From the NCBI RefSeq assembly GCF_009176545.1, contig NZ_VTOJ01000002.1:806001-870000 (forward strand): 64,000 bases of DNA, in the 5' to 3' direction. Below, piece by piece: positions 8,788 to 20,541 of the stretch; the first letter of the stretch is position 1, and each line of letters opens with the position of its first letter. The notes under the pieces were generated by a model that was given only the letters and a program-made list of their open reading frames with translations, was not told the origin of the DNA and ran no database searches. This stretch comes from Salinigranum salinum (GTDB taxonomy: Archaea > Halobacteriota > Halobacteria > Halobacteriales > Haloferacaceae). The position numbers and the translations under genes were made by a program.

Positions 8788-8885
8788 GACGACGGTCCCG
8801 GACCCGAGCCCGCTCGGTGGCTCGTTGCCTGGTTCGGTCGAACGAACCGGCGTGAACCGCTCCGTCGACGACGGATGGAGGCGTG

Positions 8886-8958
8886 CCGACACCGGCTCGC
8901 AACGGGAACCCCGACACAGGCTCGCATCGGGAAGCCCGACACCGGTTCCTCGGGCGGC
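8886..8958. repeat. Three degenerate tandem units of about 24-25 bp
   Basis: The motif ccgacaccggctcgcaacgg occurs three times in a row with substitutions (starting near 8886, 8910 and 8935) in the gap between two convergent genes. There are no spacers. It is probably simple slippage-derived repetition. Confidence 0.6.
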
Positions 8959-9060
8959 GGTCGGCCCTGCCGTCGTCGCGGGCAGCGATCGGCGAACCGG
9001 AGATCGGCCCGGCCTCGGCCACACTCCCGAGAGGGAGCGCGTTCTACGGTCGAGGGGAGG

Positions 9061-9513
9061 TCACGGCGCGTACGTCCCTTCGAGCAGGGCTTCCTCCAGG
9101 AGGCTCTCCTCCATCGCCTGCTGGAGTTCGTCCTTCGTCGCCCCGGGATCGAGTGACAGCACCGTATCGAGCGCGTACAGCAGGAACCGATACGTGTGCT
9201 CGCGGTCCGGCGGGTTCGGGCCACCGTACCCACGCTCCCCGTAGTCGTTCTGCCCCTCGACTACGTCCGCGGCGTTCCACGCCTCGGGTATCTCACGCGT
9301 CTCCGGCGGGATGTTCCAGACCACCCAGTGGTCCCAGACCGTCCCCGCGGGTTCGACGGCGTCGGGGTCGTCGACCACCAGCGCCAGCGACTCGGTCGCG
9401 TCGGGGACGCCACCGATGGTCAACGGTGGATTGACGTTCTCTTCCGTGTAGCCGTACCGTCGCGGGATCGTCTCATCGTCCGCGAACGCCGGACTCGTGA
9501 GTGTGAGCGTCAT
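9061..9513 (-). CDS. YbhB/YbcL family PEBP-like protein
   Basis: This 150-residue protein matches the Raf-kinase-inhibitor-like family: early SPAF motif, ADDETIPRRYGYTEEN, then the ligand-pocket signature DDPDAVEPAGTVWDHWVVWNIP, then GYGGPNPPDREHTYRF. Bacterial and archaeal members are small single-domain cytosolic proteins of unclear function that bind anionic ligands. Full length. Downstream of it on the same strand lie the short tandem repeats. Confidence 0.9.
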   Translation of the reverse strand: MTLTLTSPAFADDETIPRRYGYTEENVNPPLTIGGVPDATESLALVVDDPDAVEPAGTVWDHWVVWNIPPETREIPEAWNAADVVEGQNDYGERGYGGPNPPDREHTYRFLLYALDTVLSLDPGATKDELQQAMEESLLEEALLEGTYAP

Positions 9514-9593
9514 CCCTCCCGGATCAGTTCGACTCCGACACGTATGAATGTTTTCTCGCTGTCACGACGGGGCCGACGGACGGGAACGCTTTT

Positions 9594-10199
9594 TTGCACT
9601 CCTGTCGCATCGACGGGTCGACAGTGCCCGCGACACCAGCGTCACCGGAGTCGATCACACGGGCGGGCGAAAGCGGGATCCGCGCGGCGATCGTCGCCGT
9701 CTTCGTACTGGGGGTCCGTCGACGGGACCCAGGTGCGGCCGTCAACGCCGTGGTCTGCCTCTGTGGAACGTTCCTCCCGCGCGTCGTGGAGCGACACTAC
9801 GACCGCTCTCTCCACCCGTGGCAGCGACTCTACGTGGAGACGGCGATGCTCACGCACGCCGTCGGTATGCTCGGTCCGTACGACGAGGTGTGGTGGTGGG
9901 ATCACCTGACCCACCTCCACTCGGCGACGGTGTTCGGGAGCGTCTGCTACGTGTTCGCCCGCCGCCGCGGTCGCGACCCCCTGCCGGACGTGCTCGTCGG
10001 CGTCGTCGCCGGGGGTGTGCTCTGGGAGATCTTCGAGGGCGTCACGCACGGTCTCTCGCGTCGCGTCGGTCTCGAGCCGGTGCTGGTCTCGTACGGCCGG
10101 GTCGACACCCTTCTGGACCTCGGCTTCGACCTTCTCGGGGCGGCGCTCGTCTGTGCACTCGGAGACCGCCTCCTCGGGAACCTCACCGCCGAGGACTGA
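9594..10199 (+). CDS. Polytopic membrane protein, DUF2238/YjdF-like
   Basis: This 201-residue frame has about four to five hydrophobic segments and conserved-looking polar membrane motifs: YDEVWWWDHLTHLHSATVFG, then VLWEIFEGVTHG and DTLLDLGFDLLGA. The DHLTHxxSA and WEIFE pattern is reminiscent of YjdF/DUF2238 and other VanZ-like integral membrane proteins; function is not known. The start could also be GTG at 9624, which would remove ten polar residues. Confidence 0.65.
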   Translation: MHSCRIDGSTVPATPASPESITRAGESGIRAAIVAVFVLGVRRRDPGAAVNAVVCLCGTFLPRVVERHYDRSLHPWQRLYVETAMLTHAVGMLGPYDEVWWWDHLTHLHSATVFGSVCYVFARRRGRDPLPDVLVGVVAGGVLWEIFEGVTHGLSRRVGLEPVLVSYGRVDTLLDLGFDLLGAALVCALGDRLLGNLTAED

Positions 10200-10255
10200 C
10201 CACTCCGCAGCCGGCGACGACTCGCTGCGGCCGCCCTCGTCGCGCCCGCGCTGGT

Positions 10256-10486
10256 CGGAACTACGAGCACTTCGACCGGCGACGTCCCGATCACGCACGC
10301 GGTGATACTGTTGAGGACGGAAGACTGGTGGTCAGCACGGCCGTGGGTCCCCATCACGACGAGGTCGCAGCCGCGGTCCGCCGCGATCTCGACGAGTCGC
10401 TCGTGGGGCCTCCCCTCGGCGACCGTCCCGCCCGTCGCCGTGACGTCCAGCAGGAGGGGGGACGACGTTCGGGTGCGCCGGAGCAC
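10256..10486 (-). pseudogene. Universal stress protein (UspA) remnant, 5' end missing
   Basis: On the minus strand the segment encodes about 77 residues closely resembling the C-terminal half of UspA: GRPHERLVEIAADRGCDLVV, MGTHGR, then SVLNSITACVIGTSPVEVLVVP. The ATP-binding N-terminal half (usually MYDxILVxTDGS) is absent in all frames upstream, and the frame runs past the normal Usp end into the next gene. This looks like a decaying, truncated copy rather than a functional gene. Confidence 0.65.
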
Positions 10487-10599
10487 CTAAATCGTGCGCC
10501 CGTGACAGGGCCGATGACAGTGGCCATGTTCGGTTCGTCCCCGATCGGTCGTGTCTCGAACCGTCGTCGAACTGTGCGGTCCACGCCGGGACGCCGGCG

Positions 10600-13332
<2,733 letters not shown>

Positions 13333-13585
13333 ACCGCGGAGGGAGTAGCCTGGAGTCCGACGCCTCGGCCACTGATCTGCCCACCCGATCGGCCGACACC
13401 ACCCGCGACGTCGACCGCTTCCCCGACGCCGACCACGGGAGATCGCCGGGGAACGTAGGGGGCTAGTCGTCGGTGCCGGCTCGGTCGAGTCCGTCGCGTC
13501 GTCTCTCCGGTCGTACCTCGTCAGCGTGCTCACCGTCGGGAGATCAGGTACACGGTTTGCACTCGGGGGCGCTCGAGAGAGTAGC

Positions 13586-13912
13586 ATGCACACAGTCACG
13601 AAGGCGGGTCTGAGCCTGCTCGTCGACACGATTGCCGTCCTCGTGGTCACCATCGGCGTCACGGAGGCGCTCACCCCGTACGTCTGGCCGGCACTCCTGC
13701 TGGGCCTCCCCATCGGAGTCGCCCTCGGCGTCGTGGCCGTGGCGTTCACCTTCGTCGGACTCACGGCTCGAGCGGAACGGGCCGACACCGGATCGGTGTC
13801 GCGGGAGGCCGCGCGGCGGCTACGGACGATGCTCGCGGCGGCCACGCTCACGGCGGTGGCCGTCTCTCGTCGGCACCGTCGACAGCCCCCAGGCGGGACG
13901 ACGCCGCAGTGA
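13586..13912 (+). CDS. Small membrane protein, unknown function
   Basis: This 108-residue protein has two clear membrane segments (about 9-28 and 33-57) followed by a basic tail. The ATG at 13586 begins just before the first helix (MHTVTKAGLSLLVDT). No family is recognised. The polar C-terminal 30 residues are Arg-rich and their reading is less certain than the helices. Confidence 0.55.
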   Translation: MHTVTKAGLSLLVDTIAVLVVTIGVTEALTPYVWPALLLGLPIGVALGVVAVAFTFVGLTARAERADTGSVSREAARRLRTMLAAATLTAVAVSRRHRRQPPGGTTPQ

Positions 13913-14163
13913 GAGCGACGGACGACGGCGGCGACCAGTGGGTGCGGCGGCGTTCGAGCGAGGCGCCGCACTGGATCGCGTCAGGTCAGCCATCGCAACG
14001 GGTCCGACGCGAACGCGACGATCACCGAACCGGACTGCCACTGTTCAGTGACCATACCCGTTCGAGCGGACGATCACCGGCCAAAAAATTCGACGATACG
14101 CCCAGGGATCCTTTGGAAACGGTCGAGCGTGCCTGTCGCTCACCGCTCGGGCGGCGTTCCTGA

Positions 14164-15108
14164 CTATTCGACCGCGGAAGCCGCCTCCGACGGCGCGTGG
14201 AGTCGACCCGTCACGACCAGGTAGTCGCGGGCGAAGACGACCAGCGACGGGGTGACGACGGCGGCCGCGGCGATCTCGACGACGCCGACGGGGACGACCG
14301 GGAGGAGCGCCCACGTGATGAACGCCATCTGGAGGCCGGCGAGCGGACGTCGCACCCGGCTCGGGGGCAGGTCGTAGACGGGTCGGCCCCGTCTGCGACG
14401 CCAGCCGCGACCGGCCTTGAACAGGTAGCGGGCGACCGAGATGGAGAGATACCAGAGGGGCAGGCGACCCCAGACGACGCCGACGAGCGGGGCGACGAGG
14501 AAGCCGACCGTGTCGAACGCCATGTCGAGCTTCTCGCCGAGGACCGACCGCCGCCCGACCGACCGCGCGAGCGCGCCGTCGACCCAGTCGAGGGCGGCCC
14601 CGCCGCCGTAACACAGGACCGGGATCCACCGCCAGACGCTGCCGGTCGGCGGGACGACGAGGAGGAAGCCAGCGACGGCGGCGTACAGCCAGCCACGACC
14701 GAGCGTCACGCCGTTGGCGAGGCCGAGCGTCGGCGCGACCGGGGGTGGATCGGTGGCCGCAGGCGAGTGGTTCCAGGGGAGAGCGCGGGACAGGAACCAC
14801 AGCAGGTAGCCGAAGGCGGGGGCCGACGCCAGCAGCCAGAGACCACCCGCCCGGAGCCCGAACGCCCGCGAGACGACGACGGCGGTTGCGAGGGCGGCGA
14901 CGACGACGGCACCGGCCGTCAGCCACCACCGCCGCCGGAGGGTGCGGGGGACGGCGGTGGGTCGCCTCGAGCCCCTCGCATCGTCCGCACCGCTCGAATC
15001 CGTTCGCTCGACCGCCTCGGCCGCCGTCGTCCCGGTCGCGTTCGACGCGTCCGTCGCGTTCGACCCCTCCTCCGACGTCGACGACGTCGGGCGACGCTGT
15101 GGAGTCAT
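14164..15108 (-). CDS. CDP-alcohol phosphatidyltransferase family protein
   Basis: This 314-residue protein contains the full family motif D-x2-D-G-x2-A-R-x8-G-x3-D-x3-D (beginning DWVDGALAR), which binds Mg2+ and the CDP-activated lipid. It has an N-terminal Ser/Thr-rich tail and about six to seven membrane segments. Such enzymes swap CMP for a polar alcohol on a CDP-activated lipid (CDP-archaeol here), or use a soluble CDP-alcohol. Its ATG overlaps the stop of the upstream fusion gene (ATGA at 15105-15108), so the two are translationally coupled. The head group is unknown; the coupling suggests the fusion enzyme makes or modifies it. Confidence 0.87.
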   Translation of the reverse strand: MTPQRRPTSSTSEEGSNATDASNATGTTAAEAVERTDSSGADDARGSRRPTAVPRTLRRRWWLTAGAVVVAALATAVVVSRAFGLRAGGLWLLASAPAFGYLLWFLSRALPWNHSPAATDPPPVAPTLGLANGVTLGRGWLYAAVAGFLLVVPPTGSVWRWIPVLCYGGGAALDWVDGALARSVGRRSVLGEKLDMAFDTVGFLVAPLVGVVWGRLPLWYLSISVARYLFKAGRGWRRRRGRPVYDLPPSRVRRPLAGLQMAFITWALLPVVPVGVVEIAAAAVVTPSLVVFARDYLVVTGRLHAPSEAASAVE

Positions 15109-17093
15109 CGTTCGAAGTCGGGGTCCGCGAGGGCGTCGAGCCGTCGGAGCTGTGCGTCTGAGAGCCGTACCCGTGCCGCCGCGAGATTCGCCACGACGTG
15201 ATCGGGGTCGGTGCTCGACGGGATCGGGACGACCCCCCGCTGGACGTTCCACGCGAGGACGGCCTGCGCCGGCGTCACCCCGGCGGCGTCGGCGACCGCC
15301 GCCACGGTGTCGTCCGCCAGCAGGCCCGGTGCCGAGAGCGGCGAGTGGGCCACGACGCGGATGCCGCGGTCGTGACACCACGCGACGAGATCGGCCCGTG
15401 GTCGGTAGGGGTGTCGCTCGACCTGCACGACGGCGGGCGGGACGTCGGCGGCGTCGACCAGCCGCACGAGTCGGGGGAGCGTCACGTTACAGATCCCGAG
15501 CGTCCGCGTCAGGCCGCGGTCGTGGAGCCGTTCGAGCCGAGGCCACGTGTCCGAGAGCGCGTGTCCCGCACGGCGCGGTTCACCGTCGTCGTCGGTCGGG
15601 AAGGTGAGCCGCTCCTGTTCGGCGACGGGGAGCGACGCGAGGTCACGGAGCGGGCCCCGGTGTTCCCAGGCGTCGGGCCAGTGGAGCGCGTAACAGTCGA
15701 ACGCGTCGATCCCGAGTTCGTCGAGCGACCCCTCACAGGCGGCCGCGAGGTGGCCCGGGCCGTGGTTCGTGTTCCACGGTTTCCCGACGATGAACAGCGA
15801 CTCGCGGTCGGGGCTCCCCGGTGCGGCCAGCAGGTCGCCGATGCGCGACTCGTTGCCGTACAGTTCGGCCGAGTCGAAGAGGCGGTAGCCGGCGTCCAGC
15901 GCGGTCGCGACCGAGTCGATCCGGTCGACGTAGTCGCCGCCGCGGTAGCGCGAACAGCCGAACCCGACCGGGGGGAGCCGGAGCGCCGACCGGGCCGGGC
16001 CTCGCGTGACGGGCGGTCGTACGGGGGGGCCGTCGAGTCGGGGCGTGGGCACGCCGTGGTCGTCGACCGCAATCGGGCCGCCGGAGGTCGCGGCCGTCTC
16101 GATGGCCGCACAGACGGCGACGACGTGGGCCGAACGGCGGGCGTCGACGCGTGGACGGGAGCCGCGTTCGACGGCGCGGGCGAGCCGTTCCGGTCCTGCG
16201 AGGTGCGGGCGTTCGCGCCGGGGCTGCGGGTGCGGGGCGACCGTGGGGTCGCGGTCGCCGCCGCGGACGGTGACCGCGTCGCGGTCGGCGGCCAGCGCCC
16301 CCGTGTCGGCGAGGTAGAGGGTGCCGTCGTCGCCGTGGAGTTCCAGTCCGTAGAACTCGCGGCTCCGGTGGTCGACGTAGAAACTGGCGCGGAGCGAGAC
16401 GGTCGGCCCCGCGGCGAACGCGAGTGTGGTCTCGACGTGCGCCGGTCGGTCCGGACCTCGCTGGTCCGGGGGCCAGACGTCGATCGCGTCCGCCCGACGC
16501 ACCCGCTCGACGGGGCCGAACCACGCGATCAAGAGCGACAGGGGGTAGACGGCACCGTCGTACAGAGGGCCGACGGCGAGAAACGAGTCGGGTCGGTCGT
16601 GCCACTCTGTCACCCGGCCGACGTGGGCGGTCGCGTACGCCAGCCGGACGCGACCGAGTCGGCCGTCGGCCAGGAGCGTCCGGGCGTGGAGCTGTGCGTC
16701 ACACGAGTGGTTGATCGGGGCACAGCCGAGGGCGAGGTCCCGGTCGGCCGCGAGGTCGACCAGGCCGGCGGCCGTGTCGGGGTCGAGCGCGAGCGGCTTC
16801 TCGGAGAAGACGTGGCGGTCGGCGGCGAGACAGCGCTCGGTCACCGGCGCGTGGGCCGCGTGGCTGGTGAGGTTCACGACGAGCGGGGCCCGTTCGTCGG
16901 CGAGGAGCGCGTCGAGGTCGGTGTAGACGGCGGCCGCGTGGTCGGCCGCGAGCGCGCGTGCCCGGTCGGCGTCGCGGTCGCAGACAGCCGTCAGCCGGAG
17001 CGACGACTCCGCCAATCCGGCGGCGTACTTCGCGGCGACGGCCCCCGCACCGACGAACGCACAGTTCACGGTTACGCCTGGGGAGTGAGCCAC
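15105..17093 (-). CDS. Fusion: Gfo/Idh/MocA oxidoreductase + aldo/keto reductase
   Basis: 662 residues in two parts. Residues 1-350 are a Gfo/Idh/MocA enzyme: Rossmann start VNCAFVGAGAVAAKYAAGL, FSEKPLALD with the EKP lysine, and a C-terminal substrate domain. Residues about 370-660 form an aldo/keto reductase barrel: VGFGCSRYRGGDY, DSAELYGNE (catalytic Tyr), FIVGKPW (Lys), DCYALHWPDAW (His), and VPIPSSTDPDHV for NADP. Both parts reduce or oxidise sugars and polyols, so it may carry out two steps on one substrate. GTG at 17093 is the outermost start; a GTG eight codons later (before NCAFVGAG) is equally plausible. It is coupled to the CDP-alcohol transferase. Confidence 0.9.
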   Translation of the reverse strand: MAHSPGVTVNCAFVGAGAVAAKYAAGLAESSLRLTAVCDRDADRARALAADHAAAVYTDLDALLADERAPLVVNLTSHAAHAPVTERCLAADRHVFSEKPLALDPDTAAGLVDLAADRDLALGCAPINHSCDAQLHARTLLADGRLGRVRLAYATAHVGRVTEWHDRPDSFLAVGPLYDGAVYPLSLLIAWFGPVERVRRADAIDVWPPDQRGPDRPAHVETTLAFAAGPTVSLRASFYVDHRSREFYGLELHGDDGTLYLADTGALAADRDAVTVRGGDRDPTVAPHPQPRRERPHLAGPERLARAVERGSRPRVDARRSAHVVAVCAAIETAATSGGPIAVDDHGVPTPRLDGPPVRPPVTRGPARSALRLPPVGFGCSRYRGGDYVDRIDSVATALDAGYRLFDSAELYGNESRIGDLLAAPGSPDRESLFIVGKPWNTNHGPGHLAAACEGSLDELGIDAFDCYALHWPDAWEHRGPLRDLASLPVAEQERLTFPTDDDGEPRRAGHALSDTWPRLERLHDRGLTRTLGICNVTLPRLVRLVDAADVPPAVVQVERHPYRPRADLVAWCHDRGIRVVAHSPLSAPGLLADDTVAAVADAAGVTPAQAVLAWNVQRGVVPIPSSTDPDHVVANLAAARVRLSDAQLRRLDALADPDFER

Positions 17094-17153
17094 AAATACC
17101 CTGGCGGTCGGCGGGAACGAGAGTTCGGAGGAGTCGACACACGCGGAGTCCGT

Positions 17154-17297
17154 TCAGCACGACACGGTGAGCACGCCCCCGCACACCTCACACGCGAACA
17201 TCGCCGTCGGGCCCATCTGTCCGAGGTACGATCGCCGTTCGTGGACGCAGTCGCCGTCGCCGCCGATCCGGTACTCCGGGTCGCTGTCGAGGCACAT
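17154..17297 (-). CDS. Small cysteine-containing protein, 47 residues
   Basis: On the minus strand, ATG at 17297 opens a 47-residue frame with Cys at 2, 17, 35, 38 and 47, including a CEVCGG zinc-finger-like knuckle and a DCVH segment. It reads MCLDSDPEYRIGGDGDC at its start. Haloarchaea have many such mini-proteins with CxxC pairs. It lies 60 bases upstream of the fusion oxidoreductase on the same strand and could share its promoter. It has no family assignment and could still be chance, but its non-Arg-rich composition argues for a gene. Confidence 0.5.
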   Translation of the reverse strand: MCLDSDPEYRIGGDGDCVHERRSYLGQMGPTAMFACEVCGGVLTVSC

Positions 17298-17432
17298 CAC
17301 AGCACTCGGTACGCGAGCAGTGGAGGTAACGACACCACCTGCGATAGCAGGGCCAGTCGCCGGGAACGGTGCGCCAGGGGACGACCCGGACGAGCCGAAC
17401 GGTTATGCGTCGTTCCGTCGTGGGGGGACGCG

Positions 17433-18158
17433 ATGGATCGGACCGACACTGCACCGGCGTCGGCGCAGTTCCTCTCGCTGACGCTCTGGCACCCCGGATG
17501 CTGGGTGATCGACGTCTCCGAACGGGTTTCGGTCGGTCTCCTCGGCTACGGGATCTACCCCCGCGACGACGGGCGAGCGACGACCCGGCACACGCTCTAC
17601 GGCGACGACCGGGCGACCGTCGAGGAGGGGCTCGCGCAGATCCGCGAGCATCCGGACGTGTACGGGGCGTCGCCGATGGTCGACGGCTACCGTCGACCCG
17701 GCGCGCCCACGCCCGGGAACGCGTCTCGGGAGCACCTGGTGGAACACGACGCGACGACCCAGATCAGCGACGCGTTCACCTCACGCGGGTTCACGTACGC
17801 CGCGCCGTGTGACACCTACGGCGGTCGCGAACGGTGGGAGCTGTTCGTCACCGCCGGCCGCGACGACGTGCAGCGACGACTCGACGAGATCAGGACGACG
17901 GAGGAGGCGGAGATCGACGTCGAGTCGATCACGCCCGCGGCGCGAGCGAACCCGACGGATCCGCTCCCGATCGACCGGCTGTCGCATCGACAGCGCGAGG
18001 TGTTCCAGTTGAGTCGCAGACGCGGCTACTACCGACGGCCGAAGGCCGCGACGGCGAGCGAACCCGCGGCCGAACTCGGGATCACCACGTCGACGTTCCA
18101 CGAACACCTGCACAGGGCCGAGGAGAAACTGCTGGACCTCTCTGTGGACGCGTCGTGA
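17433..18158 (+). CDS. Bat-type helix-turn-helix transcriptional regulator (HTH_10)
   Basis: This 241-residue protein has an N-terminal domain (about 1-160) that starts SLTLWHPGCWVIDVSERV, typical of the bacterio-opsin-activator-like family. The C-terminal HTH_10 domain (about 178-235) contains LSHRQREVFQLSRRRGYY, then PAAELGITTSTFHEHLHRAE. These are haloarchaeal transcription factors of mostly unknown ligand. The frame stays open far upstream, antisense to the fusion gene, but ATG at 17433 fits the family start. Confidence 0.88.
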   Translation: MDRTDTAPASAQFLSLTLWHPGCWVIDVSERVSVGLLGYGIYPRDDGRATTRHTLYGDDRATVEEGLAQIREHPDVYGASPMVDGYRRPGAPTPGNASREHLVEHDATTQISDAFTSRGFTYAAPCDTYGGRERWELFVTAGRDDVQRRLDEIRTTEEAEIDVESITPAARANPTDPLPIDRLSHRQREVFQLSRRRGYYRRPKAATASEPAAELGITTSTFHEHLHRAEEKLLDLSVDAS

Positions 18159-18201
18159 CCGGGGCAGTGAGAGGTCCGCTCCGTCCGGCCCGGGCCGAGC
18201 C

Positions 18202-19125
18202 TCACGGTTCGAGGATCACCTTCCCCCGGGCGTGGCCGGATTCGCTTCGTTCGTGCGCCGAGACGACGTCGTCCAGGGGGAACACAGAGTCGACCCGGAC
18301 GTCGAGTCGTCCGTCGTCGAGGAGTCCCACGACCGAACGGAGCTGTTCGGGTCGCCACTGAACCACGGGATACGACCCGCTCACGCCGCGCTCCGTGAGC
18401 AGTTCGGATTCGGCGTCGGTGAGCGGACGGGGGAGGGTGACGACGTGTCCGTCCGGAGCGAGGACGTCGAGCGACCGCACGAACGTCTCCCCACCGACCG
18501 CGTCGACGACGAGGTCGACGGGATCGACGACCTCCTCGAACCGCTGTTCCCGGTAGTTCACGAACTCGTCGAGCCCGAGCGTGTCGAGGTACGCGCGGTT
18601 CGCACCGGACGCGGTCCCGACCGTCTCCGCACCGACCCAGTTCGCTAACTGGACCGCCACGTGGCCGACACCACCGGCAGCGGCGTGGATCAGGACCCGC
18701 TGGTTCGGTCGCAGTCGTCCCGCATCGAAGAGTGCCTGCCACGCGGTCAGTGCGACCATCGGGACGCCCGCCGCCTCGACGTGCGTCGTCGCCTCGGGTT
18801 TCGGGACCAGGTTCGCGGCCGGCACGGCGACGTACTCCGCGTATGTCCCGCGCTGGTCGGCGAGCATGGCGAAGACCTCGGCACCGACGTCGAACGCCCG
18901 TACGTCGCTTCCGACCACGTCGACGGTGCCCGAGAGGTCCCACCCCGGGATCCACGGGAGGGAGACGTCGGCGCCACTCCCCTCTCTGGTCATCCAGTCG
19001 TACGGGTTCACGCCCGCCCCGCGGACCCGGACGAGTACCTCGGTGGCCGACGGTGCCGGGGCGGAGAGCGACTCGACCCGCAGCGACTCGACTCCGCCGA
19101 ACCGGTGTACCCTGACGGCCTCCAT
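18202..19125 (-). CDS. Zinc-free NADP-dependent quinone oxidoreductase-like MDR
   Basis: This 307-residue MDR protein lacks the zinc-binding cysteines. It has the quinone reductase pattern: N-terminal MEAVRVHRFGG, GAGVNPYDWMTREG, PWIPGWDLSGTV and the NADPH-binding loop VLIHAAAGGVGHVAVQLANW. Family members reduce quinones, enones or other electrophiles with NADPH in the cytosol. The start ATG at 19125 is the normal family start despite an open upstream frame. It is divergent from the small membrane protein at 19259. Confidence 0.9.
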   Translation of the reverse strand: MEAVRVHRFGGVESLRVESLSAPAPSATEVLVRVRGAGVNPYDWMTREGSGADVSLPWIPGWDLSGTVDVVGSDVRAFDVGAEVFAMLADQRGTYAEYVAVPAANLVPKPEATTHVEAAGVPMVALTAWQALFDAGRLRPNQRVLIHAAAGGVGHVAVQLANWVGAETVGTASGANRAYLDTLGLDEFVNYREQRFEEVVDPVDLVVDAVGGETFVRSLDVLAPDGHVVTLPRPLTDAESELLTERGVSGSYPVVQWRPEQLRSVVGLLDDGRLDVRVDSVFPLDDVVSAHERSESGHARGKVILEP

Positions 19126-19258
19126 CGATGTCACGCTCGTTCCACGCCGATCCTCTTGAGTGGTCGTGGTCACACGAGAGGAGCCGAGTCCCGCCCCGAC
19201 GCGTGTCGACCCACGACGCTGGCATACACTCAAGTCCGTCGCGCCCGTTCGTGTGAAC

Positions 19259-19651
19259 ATGGCACAAGCGAGTGCGACGCAGGAAGGTGGATTCTCACTG
19301 GCGCTCGATTCGCTGGGGTCGCTGCACTGGATCGGTATCGGGCTGGCAGCGATCACGGGCGTGATACACCTCTTCCTCGGGGTGCGGTTCATCTCTGGCG
19401 GGCTGGGTGTGCCGTTCCTCGTCGCCGGCGTCGGGTTCCTCGCCGGAATCGCGGTGATCGTCCTCGACTACCGCCGCCGGCAGTTCTACCTGCTCGGCAT
19501 CCCCTTCACGCTCGGACAGGTCGTCCTGTGGTACGTGTTCAACGCCGACAGCATCAACGCCGGCGACGTCGGCGCGATCGGCGCGATCGACAAGATCGCA
19601 CAGGTGCTGTTCGTGGCCGTCCTCGTCGTCCTCTACCGACGCGGCGGGTGA
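19259..19651 (+). CDS. Four-helix membrane protein, haloarchaeal, unknown function
   Basis: This 130-residue protein has four predicted membrane helices (about 22-42, 46-67, 76-94, 111-127) after a short Ala/Gln-rich leader. Motifs LHWIGIGLAAITGVIHLFLG and FNADSINAGDVGAI have the look of a conserved haloarchaeal family, but I know no function. The gene stands alone, 130 bases from the divergent oxidoreductase. Confidence 0.7.
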   Translation: MAQASATQEGGFSLALDSLGSLHWIGIGLAAITGVIHLFLGVRFISGGLGVPFLVAGVGFLAGIAVIVLDYRRRQFYLLGIPFTLGQVVLWYVFNADSINAGDVGAIGAIDKIAQVLFVAVLVVLYRRGG

Positions 19652-19731
19652 GCGGTCGGGGTGACGACCCTACGTCGACGGCCGTCCGACACGAGGAGAG
19701 TAGCGGCGTTCATTACCGTCGGCTCCCGAGA

Positions 19732-20541
19732 GTGGGCGTGGTAGGTCTCTCCACCGAGCCCGATCTGGAGCTCCTGACCGAATCGCCAGCCTGCGACCCG
19801 ACCGCGTCGGTCCTGTTCGTCCACGGCGCGTACGTCGGGGCGTGGTGCTGGGCCGAACACGTCCTCCCCTTCTTCGCCGACCGTGGCTACACCGCCCACG
19901 CGGTGAGCCTCCGTGGACACGGCGAGAGCGGCGGCAGCCTCGCGCGTGCGCGAATCGACGACTACGTGGCGGACGTCCGCCGGACCGTCGATCGCCTCGA
20001 TTCGACGCCGATACTCGTCGGTCACTCGATGGGCGGCGTGGTCGTCCAGCGCTACCTCAAGCGCTACGGCGCGCCGGCCGCGGCGCTGCTCGCGGCGATC
20101 CCGCCACAGGGGATGGCCGGGCTCACGCTGGAGTTCGCTCTGCGCTCCCCAACGACGTGGGTGCAGTTCGGCGTGCTCCAGACGCTCGGGCCGGAGCTGA
20201 CGTCGCCGCGTGTGATGCGCCGCGCGCTGTTCTCGTCGGACCTTCCGGACGCGCGGGTCGGCGCCTACGCGCGGCGGATCCAGCCGGAGTCCCCGCGCGT
20301 GCTCGCGGAGCTCTCCGGTCCGGTGGTGCGGGGCCGGCTCCCGGACGACGTGCCGACGCTGGTGCTCGGTGCCGGGGACGACGCGGTCGTCCCAACGTGG
20401 GCGGTCGAGGCGACCGCCCGGGCGTTCGACACGGACGCCACCTTCGTCCCGCGCGTCGCTCACGCCGTGATGCTCGACACGGGATGGGAGCGCGTCACGG
20501 CCGTGCTCGCCGACTGGCTCGACGCGATAGCGACGTCCTAA
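19732..20541 (+). CDS. Alpha/beta hydrolase
   Basis: This 269-residue protein has oxyanion-loop motif VHGAYVGAWCW (30-40), RGHGES, nucleophile elbow GHSMGG with Ser99, an acid in LGAGDDAVVP and catalytic His in VAHAVMLD near the C-terminus, so the triad is complete. A central cap of about 60 residues follows the elbow. Substrate unknown; esterase, lipase or similar is possible. The start is GTG at 19732, or GTG at 19738. Confidence 0.88.
   Translation: MGVVGLSTEPDLELLTESPACDPTASVLFVHGAYVGAWCWAEHVLPFFADRGYTAHAVSLRGHGESGGSLARARIDDYVADVRRTVDRLDSTPILVGHSMGGVVVQRYLKRYGAPAAALLAAIPPQGMAGLTLEFALRSPTTWVQFGVLQTLGPELTSPRVMRRALFSSDLPDARVGAYARRIQPESPRVLAELSGPVVRGRLPDDVPTLVLGAGDDAVVPTWAVEATARAFDTDATFVPRVAHAVMLDTGWERVTAVLADWLDAIATS

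Noticed and set aside
15198..17432. Very long plus-strand frame antisense to the Gfo/Idh-AKR fusion, continuous with the Bat regulator
   Set aside because: It is Arg/Val/Gly-rich, without family resemblance, and arises from strong GC bias opposite a real gene; only the part from 17433 is a gene.
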